Assembly (NCBI GenBank): GCA_032207245.1
Contig: CM063498.1
Span: 86,366,716 to 86,430,715, forward strand
Source of the DNA: Pardosa pseudoannulata
Lineage: Eukaryota; Arthropoda; Arachnida; Araneae; Lycosidae
Direction of reading: 5' to 3'
Length of the DNA: 64,000 nt
Part shown: positions 12,178-24,105 of the stretch, one piece after another
How positions within the stretch are numbered: position 1 is the stretch's first letter
Layout: every line of letters starts with the position of its first letter
Program-made: the position numbers and the translations under genes
Notes under the pieces: generated by a model
Databases searched by the model: none
What the model was told of the DNA's origin: nothing
Seen by the model: only the letters and a program-made list of their open reading frames with translations

Positions 12178-12498
12178 TTAAGTGAAAAAAAAAAACTATC
12201 CAATTGATATGATTGTTTAAAATAAATTAAGATTTTTACCAACTTTGCCCTGATTAAATGTAAACTAACATTTCACTTACACACACTTTTTGAGAAAGAT
12301 TAGGGTTTACTATGGTCATACGGTTTCAAGGTTTGAAGGTCATTATTTTATTTGTGCTGAAAAATATTGAAAAAAGCACAATATAGGCTTATTGCTTCAG
12401 TATAAAATGTTTATGATCTTTTAAGATTTTTTTTTATGATATCAGTAATTATTGAAAACTCATTTAGGTCATTTAAAATAACTGTAATACCATTTCAG

Positions 12499-12647
12499 GA
12501 CATTGTCTCTTTGCTTGAAGATCAACTTCATCCACTTGTTCAGTCAGAGTTATCCGTTTTAGTGGATGTCTTGCATAGGCCAGAACTGTTATTTCCTCCA
12601 GGCACTGAAGCTAGAAAGAAATGCGAGCATGGTGGCTTCATATCAAA
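12499..12647 (+). CDS. Itpr: Itpr exon: regulatory region, [12 protein letters not shown]
   Basis: 149-nt exon after acceptor ccatttcag, donor gtaagg, phase 0 in and phase 2 out. It encodes [35 protein letters not shown] and CEHGGFISK, strongly conserved in metazoan IP3 receptors. An open frame runs upstream from 12436, but those residues are intronic: the family match starts exactly at the AG. Confidence 0.95.
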
Positions 12648-12967
12648 GTAAGGAAGATTCACTTATAGCTTTAGTCATCTGAAGGCAATTATGGGAATTT
12701 TACAAAGTCTAAATTTTGTAAATATGTTTGTTTTGGTAATAAAAAATTTTATGCTGTTTTTTTATTCGGCTGTTTATGTACACTTTGTTTATATAAAAAT
12801 TATGCAAACATTTAATTTTTCATTGCATAGTTAGAGCTTTCTATTTGTTATAAAGTAGTTTCTAATATCTAAATTTTGAAAATATACTGATAATTCTTCT
12901 GGAAGTGTATATTTATAACTTATATTAGTAGAAGTGGTCATTTTTACCATGCTTTTCATTCTTATTG

Positions 12968-13207
12968 ATTATGTGTTGCCTTATATATCTTGTGAGTTCA
13001 AGGCTTGAGCCAGCCAAGAACCACTGTAATCCATTAATGATTGCAGGGGTACATAAAATAAGTTTGTTGATGCAATGCTCTCCAAGTTCCAACAGTACTT
13101 CTGGAGGTGACAGATCATCATTGGAGGCGGGGATAATTCCGTTTGGTCATCACTTACCAACTATGAGTACCCATTTTGAACTTAAAGTCATTCTTTGTCC
13201 TTACTGA
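12968..13207 (+). mobile_element. SINE-like repeat, family 2, + copy
   Basis: It shares a diverged core with the reverse complement of 23369-23672: tgtgagttca (a decayed B-box), then acataaaataagttt..caatg.tctccaa.ttc.aacagtac.tct. The tRNA-like head is poorly preserved. It lies in the intron between the exons at 12499 and 13584; the ORF inside it (12965-13207) is not a gene. Confidence 0.5.
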
Positions 13208-13583
13208 TTTCCTTTAAAACTAAATATTCAACCCATTGCCTTAAATATAACAGTCTCATCCAAGGTGCATAGGCAACAAGAACATATATGTAACTCCATT
13301 ACTTTTAGGGTAATATATGGATTAGTTTCACCTTATTCAGCAATTATCTTTAGCCAGCTATTGATTTAGTAATTTTGATCATGTTTAGCAATTTTTTAAA
13401 ATAGTCATTGTGTGGATGCTACTTTTCTTACTGGATAAAGTGATTTTTTACATGAAAATTTAAGTTTTAATTCAGTTTTTCATTTGGAAGAAAAAAAAGG
13501 GAGTAGTTAATAAGATTTTTAAAGCTTTCATAAAATATTTAGTATTTATATGGTTTTAAAATTCTCATATTTCTTTATAAAAG

Positions 13584-13695
13584 GTTGATTAGTCATACTG
13601 AAAGACTTCTTGAAGAAAAAGAAGAAAAACTGTGTATTAAGGTTTTGCAAACTTTAAAAGAAATGATGTCTTTAGACCCAGATTATGGAGAAAAG
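13584..13695 (+). CDS. Itpr: Itpr exon: regulatory region, [12 protein letters not shown]
   Basis: 112-nt exon, acceptor tataaaag, donor gtaact, phase 2 in and phase 0 out. It encodes [28 protein letters not shown] and DYGEK. It ends at the family's conserved GYGEK, just before a variable linker. Confidence 0.95.
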
Positions 13696-14338
13696 GTAAC
13701 TTTTTTGTTACAGTTGGTGGTTGTTTAAAAGTCTTTTTTGATTTTGAAATGAAATTTTAATCTATATTGAATTATTTATTTATAACATGCATGCATATGT
13801 ATATATAATAAAACTTAACAACATATCACGCTATTCCAAAGAGAAAAAAAAAATGTGTTTTTTAAACTTGTATTTTCCATATTTTTATCTTGAAAGTACA
13901 GGTGACATTTTCATCATCTTACTGGAAGAAAATTGGAAAGGTGTGCTAAAGGGTAGAATTTTTTGATTTATTTATAATTAGAATTTTTGTTTATATTTTG
14001 TTTTGTGGCAGTGGTTCATGTTACTTTTAACTTTTATACTTAACCCTTTTAGCACTTAAGCAGTTTTTCTGGCCTAGATGTTTTGGTTGTGCTGTGATTT
14101 TTGTTAATAATTAGAGCATTAAAAAATTCGCATACACTAATGATTTTTAAAGCTAAATTTTGGGATGGAAGATTTTCAAGATGAAGGCTTGAAAATATTT
14201 ATTTCAAAGGTTTTTCAAACTGAAAGCCAGTTTATTAGGAAGACCAACAAACTCTTACATGACTAAGACTCTTTTAAGAGAGCTAATATTTCTTTTATTT
14301 TGTAATTTATCTTTTAAATAGTGGGGTTAATTTATTTT

Positions 14339-14378
14339 ATGTTAATTTAAAATACTTTATGTTAATTTAAAATACTTT
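14339..14378 (+). repeat. Tandem duplication, 2 x 20 bp
   Basis: Two exact, adjacent copies of atgttaatttaaaatacttt just upstream of the 39-nt exon. Confidence 0.85.
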
Positions 14379-14434
14379 CTCATATGTCCTTAGTGCCATG
14401 TAAATTGATACTACCATGATAACTATTTTTTTAG

Positions 14435-14473
14435 AATGAAAGCAGTGATGGGATTCAAATCATTGAAGAACCG
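14435..14473 (+). CDS. Itpr: Itpr small exon (13 codons), probable
   Basis: 39-nt in-phase (0-0) candidate exon between acceptor tttttttag and donor gtacgc. It encodes NESSDGIQIIEEP. It lies where IP3 receptors carry an acidic, poorly conserved linker between GYGEK and GEALRQ, so its composition fits but homology cannot prove it. Removing it would leave the frame intact, so it could be alternatively spliced. The alternative is a chance open stretch with good splice sites. Confidence 0.6.
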
Positions 14474-15489
14474 GTACGCTTACAATTTATTTTTTGGTAT
14501 TTTTAAAAATTTAAAAGACCATACTAGTGAAATATAAAAATTTTATTCCTATTTCAGTATTAAATGAACTCTTTTTAAATATTTAAAAATTGTTTTGTGA
14601 TTTTCACTGGCTTCTTCCATTTTCTTTGTTGTTATTCAGATTCATCTGATTTAGATTTCTTAAAAAATACTCTACCAAACTTAGTTTATTTCCTTTTCAA
14701 TTACTGATATTTAAAAAAAAAATATGCAGTTAAATTAAAATATGAGCAGGTATCAATAAGTAACACATTAAATAAATTTTAAACACAATAAAAAAAAAGA
14801 ATATGGCATTATAAAAGGGAAATGAAAGTATTACCAATTTATTAATCTGTGGCATAACTGCTATTTGTTTGGAGGCATTTTCTCATCACTGAATCAGTTA
14901 GGAAATCAGGATTTCACAATCCTGGTCAAGTAAAGCCACCCAATCAAAAAATATTTTTTTTTATCCCCCAAATATATCTTTTTGTAGAATTATTATTTTA
15001 ATTTACCTGGACCATTTTTTTTGTGTTGTTTCTTTTGTTTCTTGTAAGTTTTGTCATCCTCCAATCAAAGTCCTTGCTTTGGTAGAAAAGTTTTATTGGT
15101 GGCTGTCTGTAGCGTCATGTATCTTATTTTTCCTTTACTGTTTTGAACCATGTGTATGTTTTTGTGGCTGTCAACAAATTTTGTTTTATTTTGTTAGCCT
15201 TTTAGGATTTTCTTAGTATTTTGTCAGTTATAGCTTCAATACTTTGTATTTTTTATCTTCGTTATGTCATCACTGGGGTATTAGCTATTACTTATGAATG
15301 CATTTTTTTCCCCAGTTTTATGTTTATTTATGAATTCATTTATGGATGTTTTAAAGTATCTTTTTAAACCAAATCTGTTTGAATATTCAAGCTTTAAATT
15401 TGTCTTTTTGCTAGATGCTCTTGTAAAACCCACTACTTTAACCTTGATCTTGAGTCAAGCCTCTGTCACACAGCCCATTTGGACAGAGA

Positions 15490-15525
15490 CTTTGATGACC
15501 ATATCTCAAGATATGGTCATCAAAG
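15490..15525. repeat. Perfect palindrome, 17-bp arms
   Basis: Arms ctttgatgaccatatct and agatatggtcatcaaag are exact reverse complements, separated by two bases. The size fits a local template-switch event or the centre of a decayed hairpin element. Confidence 0.9.
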
Positions 15526-15554
15526 TTAAACTTTTGATTACCAAGGAACCATAG

Positions 15555-15850
15555 TCAGTTGTCATAGTCATTGTATGAACATTTTAAAAAGACTGAGCTG
15601 TCCAATCTGACTTCAACAACAAATGTCATTTGTCCACTTTTAATGAGTTCATACCATCTTTTCTCATTAGTATAGTCAATGCAGTCTATTTTGTAAGTGT
15701 CTGCCATTTCTCTGTGGATTTCCTCACCTTTGCTTCCCTTTGCTAAAAAAAAACTATCAATGCTTATTGCTTCTTCAATGTTGATGATGCATACCTGCAA
15801 ATTTGTACGGTTTAGCTGTACTGTACAGTTTGAAGTTAATCTAGACAAAT
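15555..15850 (-). pseudogene. Mariner-type transposase N-terminal fragment
   Basis: Minus-strand translation reads KGSKGEEIHREMADTYKIDC, YTNEKRWYELIKSGQMTF and VEVRLDSS. This resembles the N-terminal helix-turn-helix of mariner transposases (pattern G.K..DIHR.M...YG...Y..V.RW...FKSG). The catalytic domain is not seen nearby in the right order, so it is a fragment. The open frame extends to 15920 but the homology does not. Confidence 0.6.
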
Positions 15851-15889
15851 AATAATAATCTGGCATAAAAGCAGAGAAAGAGTCTGAAG

Positions 15890-16600
15890 TTTGCAAAAAT
15901 TTTGAAATGAGAAAAGACAAAAATTGAAAATTAAAATTTAAAATGACTCTTTTCTGTATTATAACTGCTCCAAAACAACAGCACTATAAGGATAGTGGAT
16001 CAGCTAATCTTCTAATAAACATAATTCTGCATAAGCCGAAAGTAATTGATAAATTGCCAAACAAAGAATTTCTTTTTTAAAGCTTATATTGCATAACTTT
16101 ATGAAAAAGTTATTCTTATATAGGGTTTTCAGAGTTGAAACATGTTAGTATGTAAGTAAAAAATCATTGGCCACATGGTCTAGCACTCCATGGTCTGCAC
16201 AGTAGCAGTAATCTAGGTGAGTATAATATAGTGAAATTAATTAAGACAACATGAAGTTGATTAAAATTTAAAATGTAAGTTTTTTCCCTCTTCACTTTTG
16301 AAACCTGTTAAGAGATTGTCATGTATTTGTCTGGAAGTGGACCGATCCTCTACCTCCATGGTACTTACATTGGATGCTGAGGCAAAAAGATCTGAGAAGC
16401 GTTGATTTTTGCATTCTACTGTTAAGCAGTTTGATTGGAAAATATTTAATCTGTTTTACCTGCTTGGCGACATTTTTAGCCTTTGGCGACATATTTGAAC
16501 ATTCTATTCATTTCATCTTATATACAGGTTCTGAATTTGGGGTAAATTTTTGAAGGAAAATCGCACCCGTGGCTTATATTTGGAAATATATGGCATACAT
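15890..16600 (-). mobile_element. Repeat with pogo-like terminus, copy A
   Basis: This stretch matches the reverse complement of 40164-40870 along several hundred bases, for example gaatcagctaatcttctaat (ggatcagc here), gattggaaaatattt and the terminus gcttatatttggaaatatatgg. The far end of the family, present in the other copy, is missing here. No transposase is visible. Confidence 0.65.
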
Positions 16601-17676
16601 ATATACACACACTATATGTGTATGCATATATAAATATAAAATTTGTAAATGTAGTTTTGTAATAGATTCTTAGCTTGTGTGTTTAGTATGGAAAATTATA
16701 AGATTTTTGAAGTTGGTATGTGGGTAACTATGAGATTACAAACACTATTTTAATAGTGACTTATGCTGGTTACAGATACATAAAATCACTGGCATCTCTG
16801 TAACATTGTGTGCAGGCAGATGTATCCTTTGTTTTGATCTTTTACATTTTTACCTAATAAGTTTATACTACAAAGAAAGTTTACATACATGTTACTTGTT
16901 GATACCTCTTTTTATAATATATATTCGAAAACAGTAAAAAGTAAAAACACCTCAAAATAATCAGTTAAAGAAGAATAACCCATTGAATGTAAAGATAAAA
17001 AAAAATCATATTGAAAATTATTTGATTGAGAATGTCACATCATCATGTGTCAACAGTTGTGTTTAGTAGTTTATTTGTGTTGTCTACATGTGAGTAGTTT
17101 AGAGCAATACATTTTAATTATACATTAAAATAATTCCATAAAAACAGTGTAAGTAAAAAATTTGACAATCACCTTGTTACTGAAACAAAATTTGAATAAA
17201 AATACATGAATATGTTTTATCTGGGAAACTTATTATTTTTTAAAGTTTACATTCAATTCCTCCTTTTTTAACAGTTTGTATATTTTAAAATACCAGTACA
17301 TGGAATCTGAGAAACTGTTAAAAAACAGTACTATATACTGGCTGAATCCCATCACTGGAGAGGGTGGGAATTTGCATTATATTGTAATGTAATTTAATTT
17401 TAGAAACATTAAATCTATCTAATATTTAGAAGTAAAAAATATTTTGTCCTATTTAGGAAGTTACCATAATCAGTAAATTGACAATACAAAGAATTTCCTG
17501 ATATATTAGGTGTTTGAGAAAATTCTGTCCATTTCAGAGGTGAAAGGAAATAATATATTTTCATAGCTTTAATAATATTTCTTGTTCAATATAATATCAG
17601 GAGTTTCATATGACCTTTATGTAGTGTGATGGTAATTTCCAAATACCATTTTTGAAAAAAGTCTTATTCTTAGGAG

Positions 17677-17706
17677 TTTGAGTTTGGTTTGGAGCACTAC
17701 GGTCTA
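17677..17706 (-). mobile_element. Nested 30-bp SINE-tail insertion inside mariner
   Basis: The sequence is the reverse complement of the last part of the SINE at 32530 (tagaccgtagtgctccaaac). It is flanked by an exact 14-bp direct repeat cttattcttaggag (17663-17676 and 17707-17720). It therefore inserted after the mariner, by extreme 5' truncation. Confidence 0.85.
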
Positions 17707-17819
17707 CTTATTCTTAGGAGGTGAAGAACTCAAGAAATGCTTGGTTGACATTTGTTCTGGTTTTGAATTTTTGTCCTTTAAAATATTTTTTCAAGAGAAA
17801 ATATTATCCAAAGGTACTA

Positions 17820-18620
17820 GGTCTAAGAAGCATGGTAGATGCAACAGAATTTCCTAACCTCTCTCTGCAATATTTTGATTGGCTCCCAATGCAGTATGTG
17901 ATCTGGGATTATCAGTTTGCAGCATAATGTGTTTCCTACTGAACATAGCAGCTCTCTCTTTTCTCTAACTGATTTGTTTAAATCATTCATTTCTTGACAG
18001 TATCTCTCAGAGTTGAGTTTTTTTATGCATTTCAAAATCTTGTAATACTTTGTAATTTTTTTCAAAAGCTAGTGCTTCTTGGATTTACCTTAGACACCCC
18101 ATTCTATCAATATCGATCATTATCTTATTCATGCTCAAGCTTGTTGTAGAAGTGGAGAAGTTGGTTGTTTCATATCACAGTATGCTCTTCTCCTGATGAT
18201 ATTTCATAGGTTATCCACATTTCATTGGCAATAAGCACCTAGTCCAAGAAGAGTTTGTTATTGTACCAAGCAAGTAGAAAAGTAGATATCAAGTCTTGAT
18301 CACACAAATTTTTCTCAATTAACTCATGGAGGATCCATTTGGTGTATTTATTGTCTGTTTCTAGTTTTCAAATATGGTCCAAAATGGTTGTTTGAGCCAA
18401 GCTTTTCTGCAATTTCCAATGTTGTAAAAAAAAAAAAAAAAAAGTTATTTCTGTCTCGTAGTTTTCACAATATCATCATCTATCAAAGTTAGCTTCACAG
18501 ACTAGAGTTTGGAATTTAGTTTGAAATCACCTACTTCAATTTTTTGAATAATTTCATTCAAATTATATCTAGAACTACATCCCCATTAAAAATTTTCACT
18601 AAATTTTATATGTTTTTAGA
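17820..18620 (-). pseudogene. Mariner transposase pseudogene
   Basis: Minus-strand translation gives pieces of a mariner transposase in order: an N-terminal stretch near DDDIVKTTRQ, EIAEKLGS, KWILHELIEKNLC, a catalytic region near LFLD and MWITYE, and a C-terminal stretch LNSERYCQEMNDLNKSVREK. Many frameshifts and stops separate them, and a poly-A run of 18 interrupts it near 18427-18444. The catalytic triad cannot be read through. Confidence 0.8.
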
Positions 18621-20617
18621 GCATTTCTTCCTTGTTGAGACATGTAGAAAATACAGTGTTGTAAATTAACTTAATTGGTAGCCATGTTTACTGGATCAAA
18701 TCTCACTTAATTATACCATGAGAAACTATTTTTTCAGTTAATTGACAAAAGTATAGGTGTATAAATATACTTATATAAAAATAAGATAAAGATATTTTAC
18801 ATGTCTCAGATGAACAGCTAAAGGTACATTGAAATTTGAAATAACATTATTGGACAGAATTTTCTGGTAGACCTAATATTTGGACTTTTATATTAATTAT
18901 GACATTAATCGCAAATTACTTAAAATATTACTGCATCTTTGTTCACTGTCAATATATGTTAAATCTGTTATTTGGAGGTAAAATAGAAAATAATTTTAGC
19001 AGCATACAGATATTTAGCATATTATTGCTTTGGTACTATGAAAGGGCAGCTGCTGGAATGATTTGGAAAATTGTTTATTAGCAGATAACAGTTTTGCTGA
19101 GAGCAGAAACATGCAGAAACTTTCTGACATTAAATTATATACACACATTCACATACATATACACATGCACAGGAAGAGTGGAACTAACTTCAGAAGTTCT
19201 CCCTAGGAACCAAGAAATTAAACAGGGACACTTCTAATCCAGTAAAATAGTATTAATAAAAATCAGCACTTAAGCACTTATTTGAGTATATTCTATAAAT
19301 GTCTTTACTTGAATGTGCAGTTGTATTTCCAACTATAAAATGAAGTTTGTCAAAACATTAAAAATATTAAGAGATGTCTTTTTTCTCATATTAGTAATTT
19401 TTTTCAAAAATGTAGCATTTTATATTCACGGAAAAATTAAAGCTTACTATAAATCTTAGACAATTAAAAAAAATCTTCTTAAGTGAAAAAATGATTTTAA
19501 GTAAAACATCCTAAATGGTAAAATTTAACATTTTCAGTAAAAAAATAAAATTAAAAGCTCAGAAATAGAGTATCTTAGGGAAAACTTCTTTAGTAGTTTT
19601 TCTGGAAAAATACACTTATTCTTCAGCACTGTATGATATAAAACTAATTGCATTATGTGCTTTTCTTTTCTTAATTTTTACTTCTAGATTAATGTAAGCT
19701 AAAATTTATTTTCATTTCTATTTATCTAAGTTTCTAGTATACTAATTTTCATAAAATGTGTGCATGGTAAATGCCTTCTCTTTCTTGCAAGAACAATGGC
19801 AATAAACAGTTTCTGTAATTTTTGTAGTGTTGTTACTTATATTATATTTCATATAATGTACTTAATAAAGAAAGGCATACAAATTTGGTAAGTAAAACAT
19901 AGTTAAAAAGGCTGATTAAAATTCTGTTTTTTTACCAGGACATACATATTTGAAATTATTGATCACTTGTGTCTTTTTTTTTTACTTAGAGTTAAGGAAC
20001 TTTTATTGTTGTAAAAATTTATGAGTTTAGTTTATTGCTTCACTGTAGTTCATTAAGGCTTGATTTATACATTAACTAGCTGCTTTGAACTCAGCCGTCA
20101 GTCTCCATAGTTAAGATTCTCAAATAAAAGTTACAGTTATTTCAAAATTCAAATTAGTTTTTAGATTATATTACCCTAATAATATAAGCAGTTAAAAAAT
20201 GACTAATGGAAAAGTGAAATTTATTTCAGATCATTTAAAGAAAATAATTGTATCTACAAATAAAAATATTAATGCTTTTTTGAACTGTAATTCTGTTTAT
20301 ATAGATTATATCAAAGATATTGTCACATAGATGCATTTTAAATATGACTATTTGAATTTTATTACCATAAATTTCTTAAAATGAAATAAAAGCATGTTTA
20401 GTAAATTTATACATAAAATTCCAATCTGTAGTAACAATATAACATCAGTAATATTTGCCATTCCTGTGCTGTACACAGTACCTCTGCTTCCTTCCCAGTT
20501 TCTTTTGTTCCCTTGTCTCTTGTTTAAATAATCTAGTTATCTTCTGAGAATGTAGTCTAGCATCTAAAGTTTCTCTCATGCATTCTTTGCTTTCTCTCTG
20601 CTGTTCACCTATTTTAG

Positions 20618-20665
20618 GCTGATGCAAAGGCTCTTACTAAGAAAGAATTAGAAGACCAAATGAGG
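20618..20665 (+). CDS. Itpr: Itpr small exon (16 codons), linker before GEALRQ
   Basis: 48-nt exon in phase 0-0, acceptor cctattttag, donor gtaaga. It encodes ADAKALTKKELEDQMR. The charged end resembles the LEDHKR that precedes GEALRQ in vertebrate receptors. It is flanked by a 6.1-kb and a 1.9-kb intron. Confidence 0.8.
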
Positions 20666-22520
20666 GTAAGATTAGCTGAGACAATTTGGCCGTCAGTTTG
20701 CATGAGTGCATGGATAGTTTTAATGTTGCCCTGACTTTGTTAGAGGTCATTGTTTTACTTCCAGTCTATTATTATCACATCTTATTTTACTACTTAAGAT
20801 TCAGAAACTTTTTATGTTTTTTAAACTTTTGTACCATGAAAATCTAGAAAATATTTTCTGTACATCTCACATTTATAATATACTATTTTTTAATTATGAA
20901 AATTTGTGTATAATTTACTATATTTTAGAAGTAGATTGTTATACAGTTGTACCTAAATAATTTATGAAGTGATGATATTACTTATACTTTTAATTTTATG
21001 GTGCAGTATCAGTGCCTTAAACCTTGTGTTATATTTTATTCATTTATTTCTCTATATAATTTTGTTTTCTTTAAAATATTGTTTTTTAATTGTAATGCAT
21101 GTGATTATTTTTAACAAGGCATTCTTTGCTATGTAAAATGTTATTCATCAAATCTTTTGAGCATGCCTCATTTTTATTTTTCATGTTAATAATATCAAAG
21201 GGCTCTTAAGTATTTTATTTTGTGTGATTTTCAATTGCATGTCTATCAAAATATGTTATATGTTATTCAAAAAGTTCTATGTGTGTTACACTTTATGTAG
21301 CTCGTAATGTACTACATAAAGTTAAGGGTTTCTTTTCACCATAATGCAATGTTATTTTGCTATCCTTAGTCAAACTGATTTAGAGAAGTGTTTGGGCTTT
21401 TCTCAATTTTTCTTGTCTTTAAATGAGTTTATTACACATTTAACTCTTCAATTCCATAAAAACTAAACTATCATTGGTGAATTTCTCATTCACTATCTTC
21501 CAGTTAGGTCTTGTAAATGATCCGGATAGAGGATTTCATATTCCCAGAATAAGAATCTCTGCTATAATTATTTTTTGGGACATAAGGTAGCTTAATTGTC
21601 AGCATGCCAGTTTAGAATGCTGCAATAAAGTTTCAAAAACTGACAGATGCCTGAAGCTTCTCCTTTTATATATGTGAAATGACCAAGTTGTTTTTCTTGC
21701 TGTTGTAATTGGAGTATTTGAGCATACAGTCAAACTTAGTAACAGTTTGAGAGTGTGAAAAAATTAGGTTTATTCCACATGAGGATTACAAACATTCTGC
21801 CCTTACAACATACTATGGAGCATCTTCCATTAACTCCCAAAACTGAACTTTAGCCAATCAGGAATATTAAGTCATACAGTATGTGTGCAAAGATAAACTT
21901 GTTTTATAACAATTATACATGTTGAATTTTGTCAACAAGTAAAATCTTGAAAGTTTTCAGCCACCTGGGTGTGGTTCAAAGGGTTAAGAATTATCCAGGA
22001 GACAATCTTTTCTCCTGTGAGTGTAATACTAATCCCACTTTTTTAAAGGTATACCCTGAACAATGTTAGCTGCTTGAAAAAATTCATAGAGCTACTTGGC
22101 TATATAGAAAGAATGCTAGAGAACTTTACTTATTCAAGTATAGAATAGTAATTTTTGTAAATGAAAATTGGAAATATTTTTTTCAAATTGTAAATTGCAT
22201 TTAGATATTAAGCATAGCTTTGTCAGTTCTGTATCCCACTTTAAAAAATTTACTTTTTCTTTTTACTAGTGCGGCAATTAATTTTTTTGTTTATGCTTTT
22301 AAATTAAACTGTATAATTTTTTTTATCAAGGTAGCTAGACACATGTAATGTTTTAAATAAATTAAAACTTCCTCATCAATCTTCATTGTATAAACATCTC
22401 TAATTTGGGTTTACATTTTTAATAGTAGGCATTGAAGATAACTGTATTATTTTAAGAGCCCTTTAAATGCTATGCCAATTGTATATTTCCAACAAACTTC
22501 TGATGTAGATTGTTTTATAG
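20666..22520 (+). other. Itpr intron, 1.9 kb
   Basis: AT-rich. The only local structure I see is a hairpin around 21273-21325 (arms actttatgtag and ctacataaagt). Confidence 0.5.
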
Positions 22521-22829
22521 GGTGAAGCACTTCGACAAACTCTGCTGTTAAGGTATTTTGGTAAAATCCAGTGTAAAAGAGATAGTATTGCAAACGGTAA
22601 AACTCCTCCAAATCAGGCAGGGACATCAACCCCTATCACTCATGGACCTGGTGGAGTCATTCTAACAAGAGCAGAAATGACTTTAGCTGAGGTGCAGTGC
22701 CACTTAGATGAAGAAGGAGCTTCCAATTTGGTTGTAGAACTTATTATGAAAAACCCCAGCCATGCAATATTTTTAGAGAGTGTTGAACTGGGCATTGCTT
22801 TGTTAGAAGGTGGAAATCCTGTGATACAG
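22521..22829 (+). CDS. Itpr: Itpr exon: GEALRQ to QCHLDEEGASNLV region
   Basis: 309-nt exon (103 codons, phase 0-0), acceptor gttttatag, donor gtaagt. It reads GEALRQTLLLRYFG, a low-complexity linker with TPPNQAGTSTP, then RAEMTLAEVQCHLDEEGASN, LVVELIMKNPSH and ALLEGGNPVIQ. The LAEVQCHLD..GASNLV block is a strong IP3R marker. Confidence 0.97.
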
Positions 22830-23368
22830 GTAAGTGACAATTCATGTTAAAATGCAATACATGGCCTACTGTATTATTTGAAATATGAAACAAAAATCAG
22901 TAATACAATGTATATACATATTTAAAAAATAAGATAAAACTGCAGAAAATAGTAGTGTACATGTAATTATTGCACATAGAAAATATATGGAATTTATTTT
23001 GTTTTAAATCTCTTTAATCAATCATATTTGAATTATTTTTATTGATGCATTGGTATATTTTTATCATCCATGTGAACAATCTAAAAGTTCCATTTTGATA
23101 AATTATAGTTTTTCAGCATATAAGAAAATTAAAATCTCAATGGAATAAAAGAGCAATGATATTTAGAAAACTTTTTTTAAATAGTTAATAGAAAATAATT
23201 TATATTAAATTATAGCCTATTCCCAATTATCTTATCTGTAATAGTTTTATTTATAAATTATCTTTGTACTTAGTGAAATATATTGGGTGTAATTATTATG
23301 TCATGTCATTTGATAAAGTTGGTTAATATAAAACTAGGGTAATAGTATTTTAATAATAGATTAAAAAT

Positions 23369-23672
23369 GTCGTGTCCACCTAGAACTCATACAATTCACA
23401 TAAAAAAATACTTACCCATTGCGTTGGGAGGATGGACCAAAAGTGGATCTTTGTAATTTGGCAGAAAGGACCAGGTGGAAGACTCCCAAGCTTGGCTTGC
23501 AATTTCTAGAGGTATTGTTTAAATTTGGAAGACATTGGGACCACTAACCTAATTTATGTGCCTCAACCACTGTTAGCAAACACGATAGTCTTTGATAGGC
23601 TTGGGCTCTGAACTCACAACATGGTTATTAGTTTGACGCCTTTGCCAGTTGAGTTACTGCTGCTCAGGTGTA
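23369..23672 (-). mobile_element. tRNA-derived SINE, family 2, minus copy
   Basis: Read on the minus strand, it begins with a tRNA-like head: gagcagcagtaactcaactgg (A-box-like) and tgttgtgagttcagagcc (decayed B-box). A body of about 200 bp follows, homologous to 12968-13207. It is GC-richer than the intron around it. Confidence 0.6.
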
Positions 23673-24105
23673 CAATATAAATTTACTTATAATCTATGTG
23701 ATTATGAATATTCTAATTTAAGAACATTAAAATTACTTTTATGTCATTTTACAGGTTTCGTTTGAAATGTTATGGCCATTTTTTTGCATTACAAGAGCTG
23801 ATTTTAAAGGTTTAAAGCCATAATATGTATATCTATGCCAGTAGCTGGATGGATTTGCATAGTTATTTGGAATTGACAATCAATAAGTCTTAATCTAAAT
23901 AAGCTCTTGTGTTGCAGTAAAGCAATCACATTACTTCAAACCAAATCAAATCTAAAAGTGTCCTCTTTTAGAAATGTTATGTAACATGTATGAAATAAAA
24001 TTATCCATAGTACAAAAATAAATTCTTTTAACATTTTACTCTATAGTAACAAAAGTTCCGTACCTGATTTATATATATATAAATATTTTTTTTACAATAT
24101 TGCAG

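Larger units (their letters stand above)
17506..18876 (-). mobile_element. Full-length decayed mariner element, 1,371 bp
   Basis: Imperfect terminal inverted repeats of 28 bp start ttaggtgtttgagaaaattc on the left and ttaggtctaccagaaaattc on the reverse-complemented right. TA dinucleotides flank both ends (17504-17505 and 18877-18878), as expected for Tc1/mariner. Its length is typical of mariner. Confidence 0.88.
14474..20617 (+). other. Itpr intron, 6.1 kb, rich in DNA transposons
   Basis: It holds a perfect palindrome (15490), a mariner N-terminal fragment (15555), a pogo-like-TIR repeat (15890) and a full-length mariner relic (17506). 18880-20617 is AT-rich with no feature I can support. 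Confidence 0.7.

Noticed and set aside
12436..12498. Upstream extension of the exon to an ATG
   Set aside because: The IP3R match begins exactly after the splice acceptor; the residues before it are intronic.
14042..14332. Possible fourth TTAA MITE (ttaaccctttt ... ggggttaa)
   Set aside because: TTAA is on both sides, but the termini match too poorly to separate from chance in AT-rich DNA.
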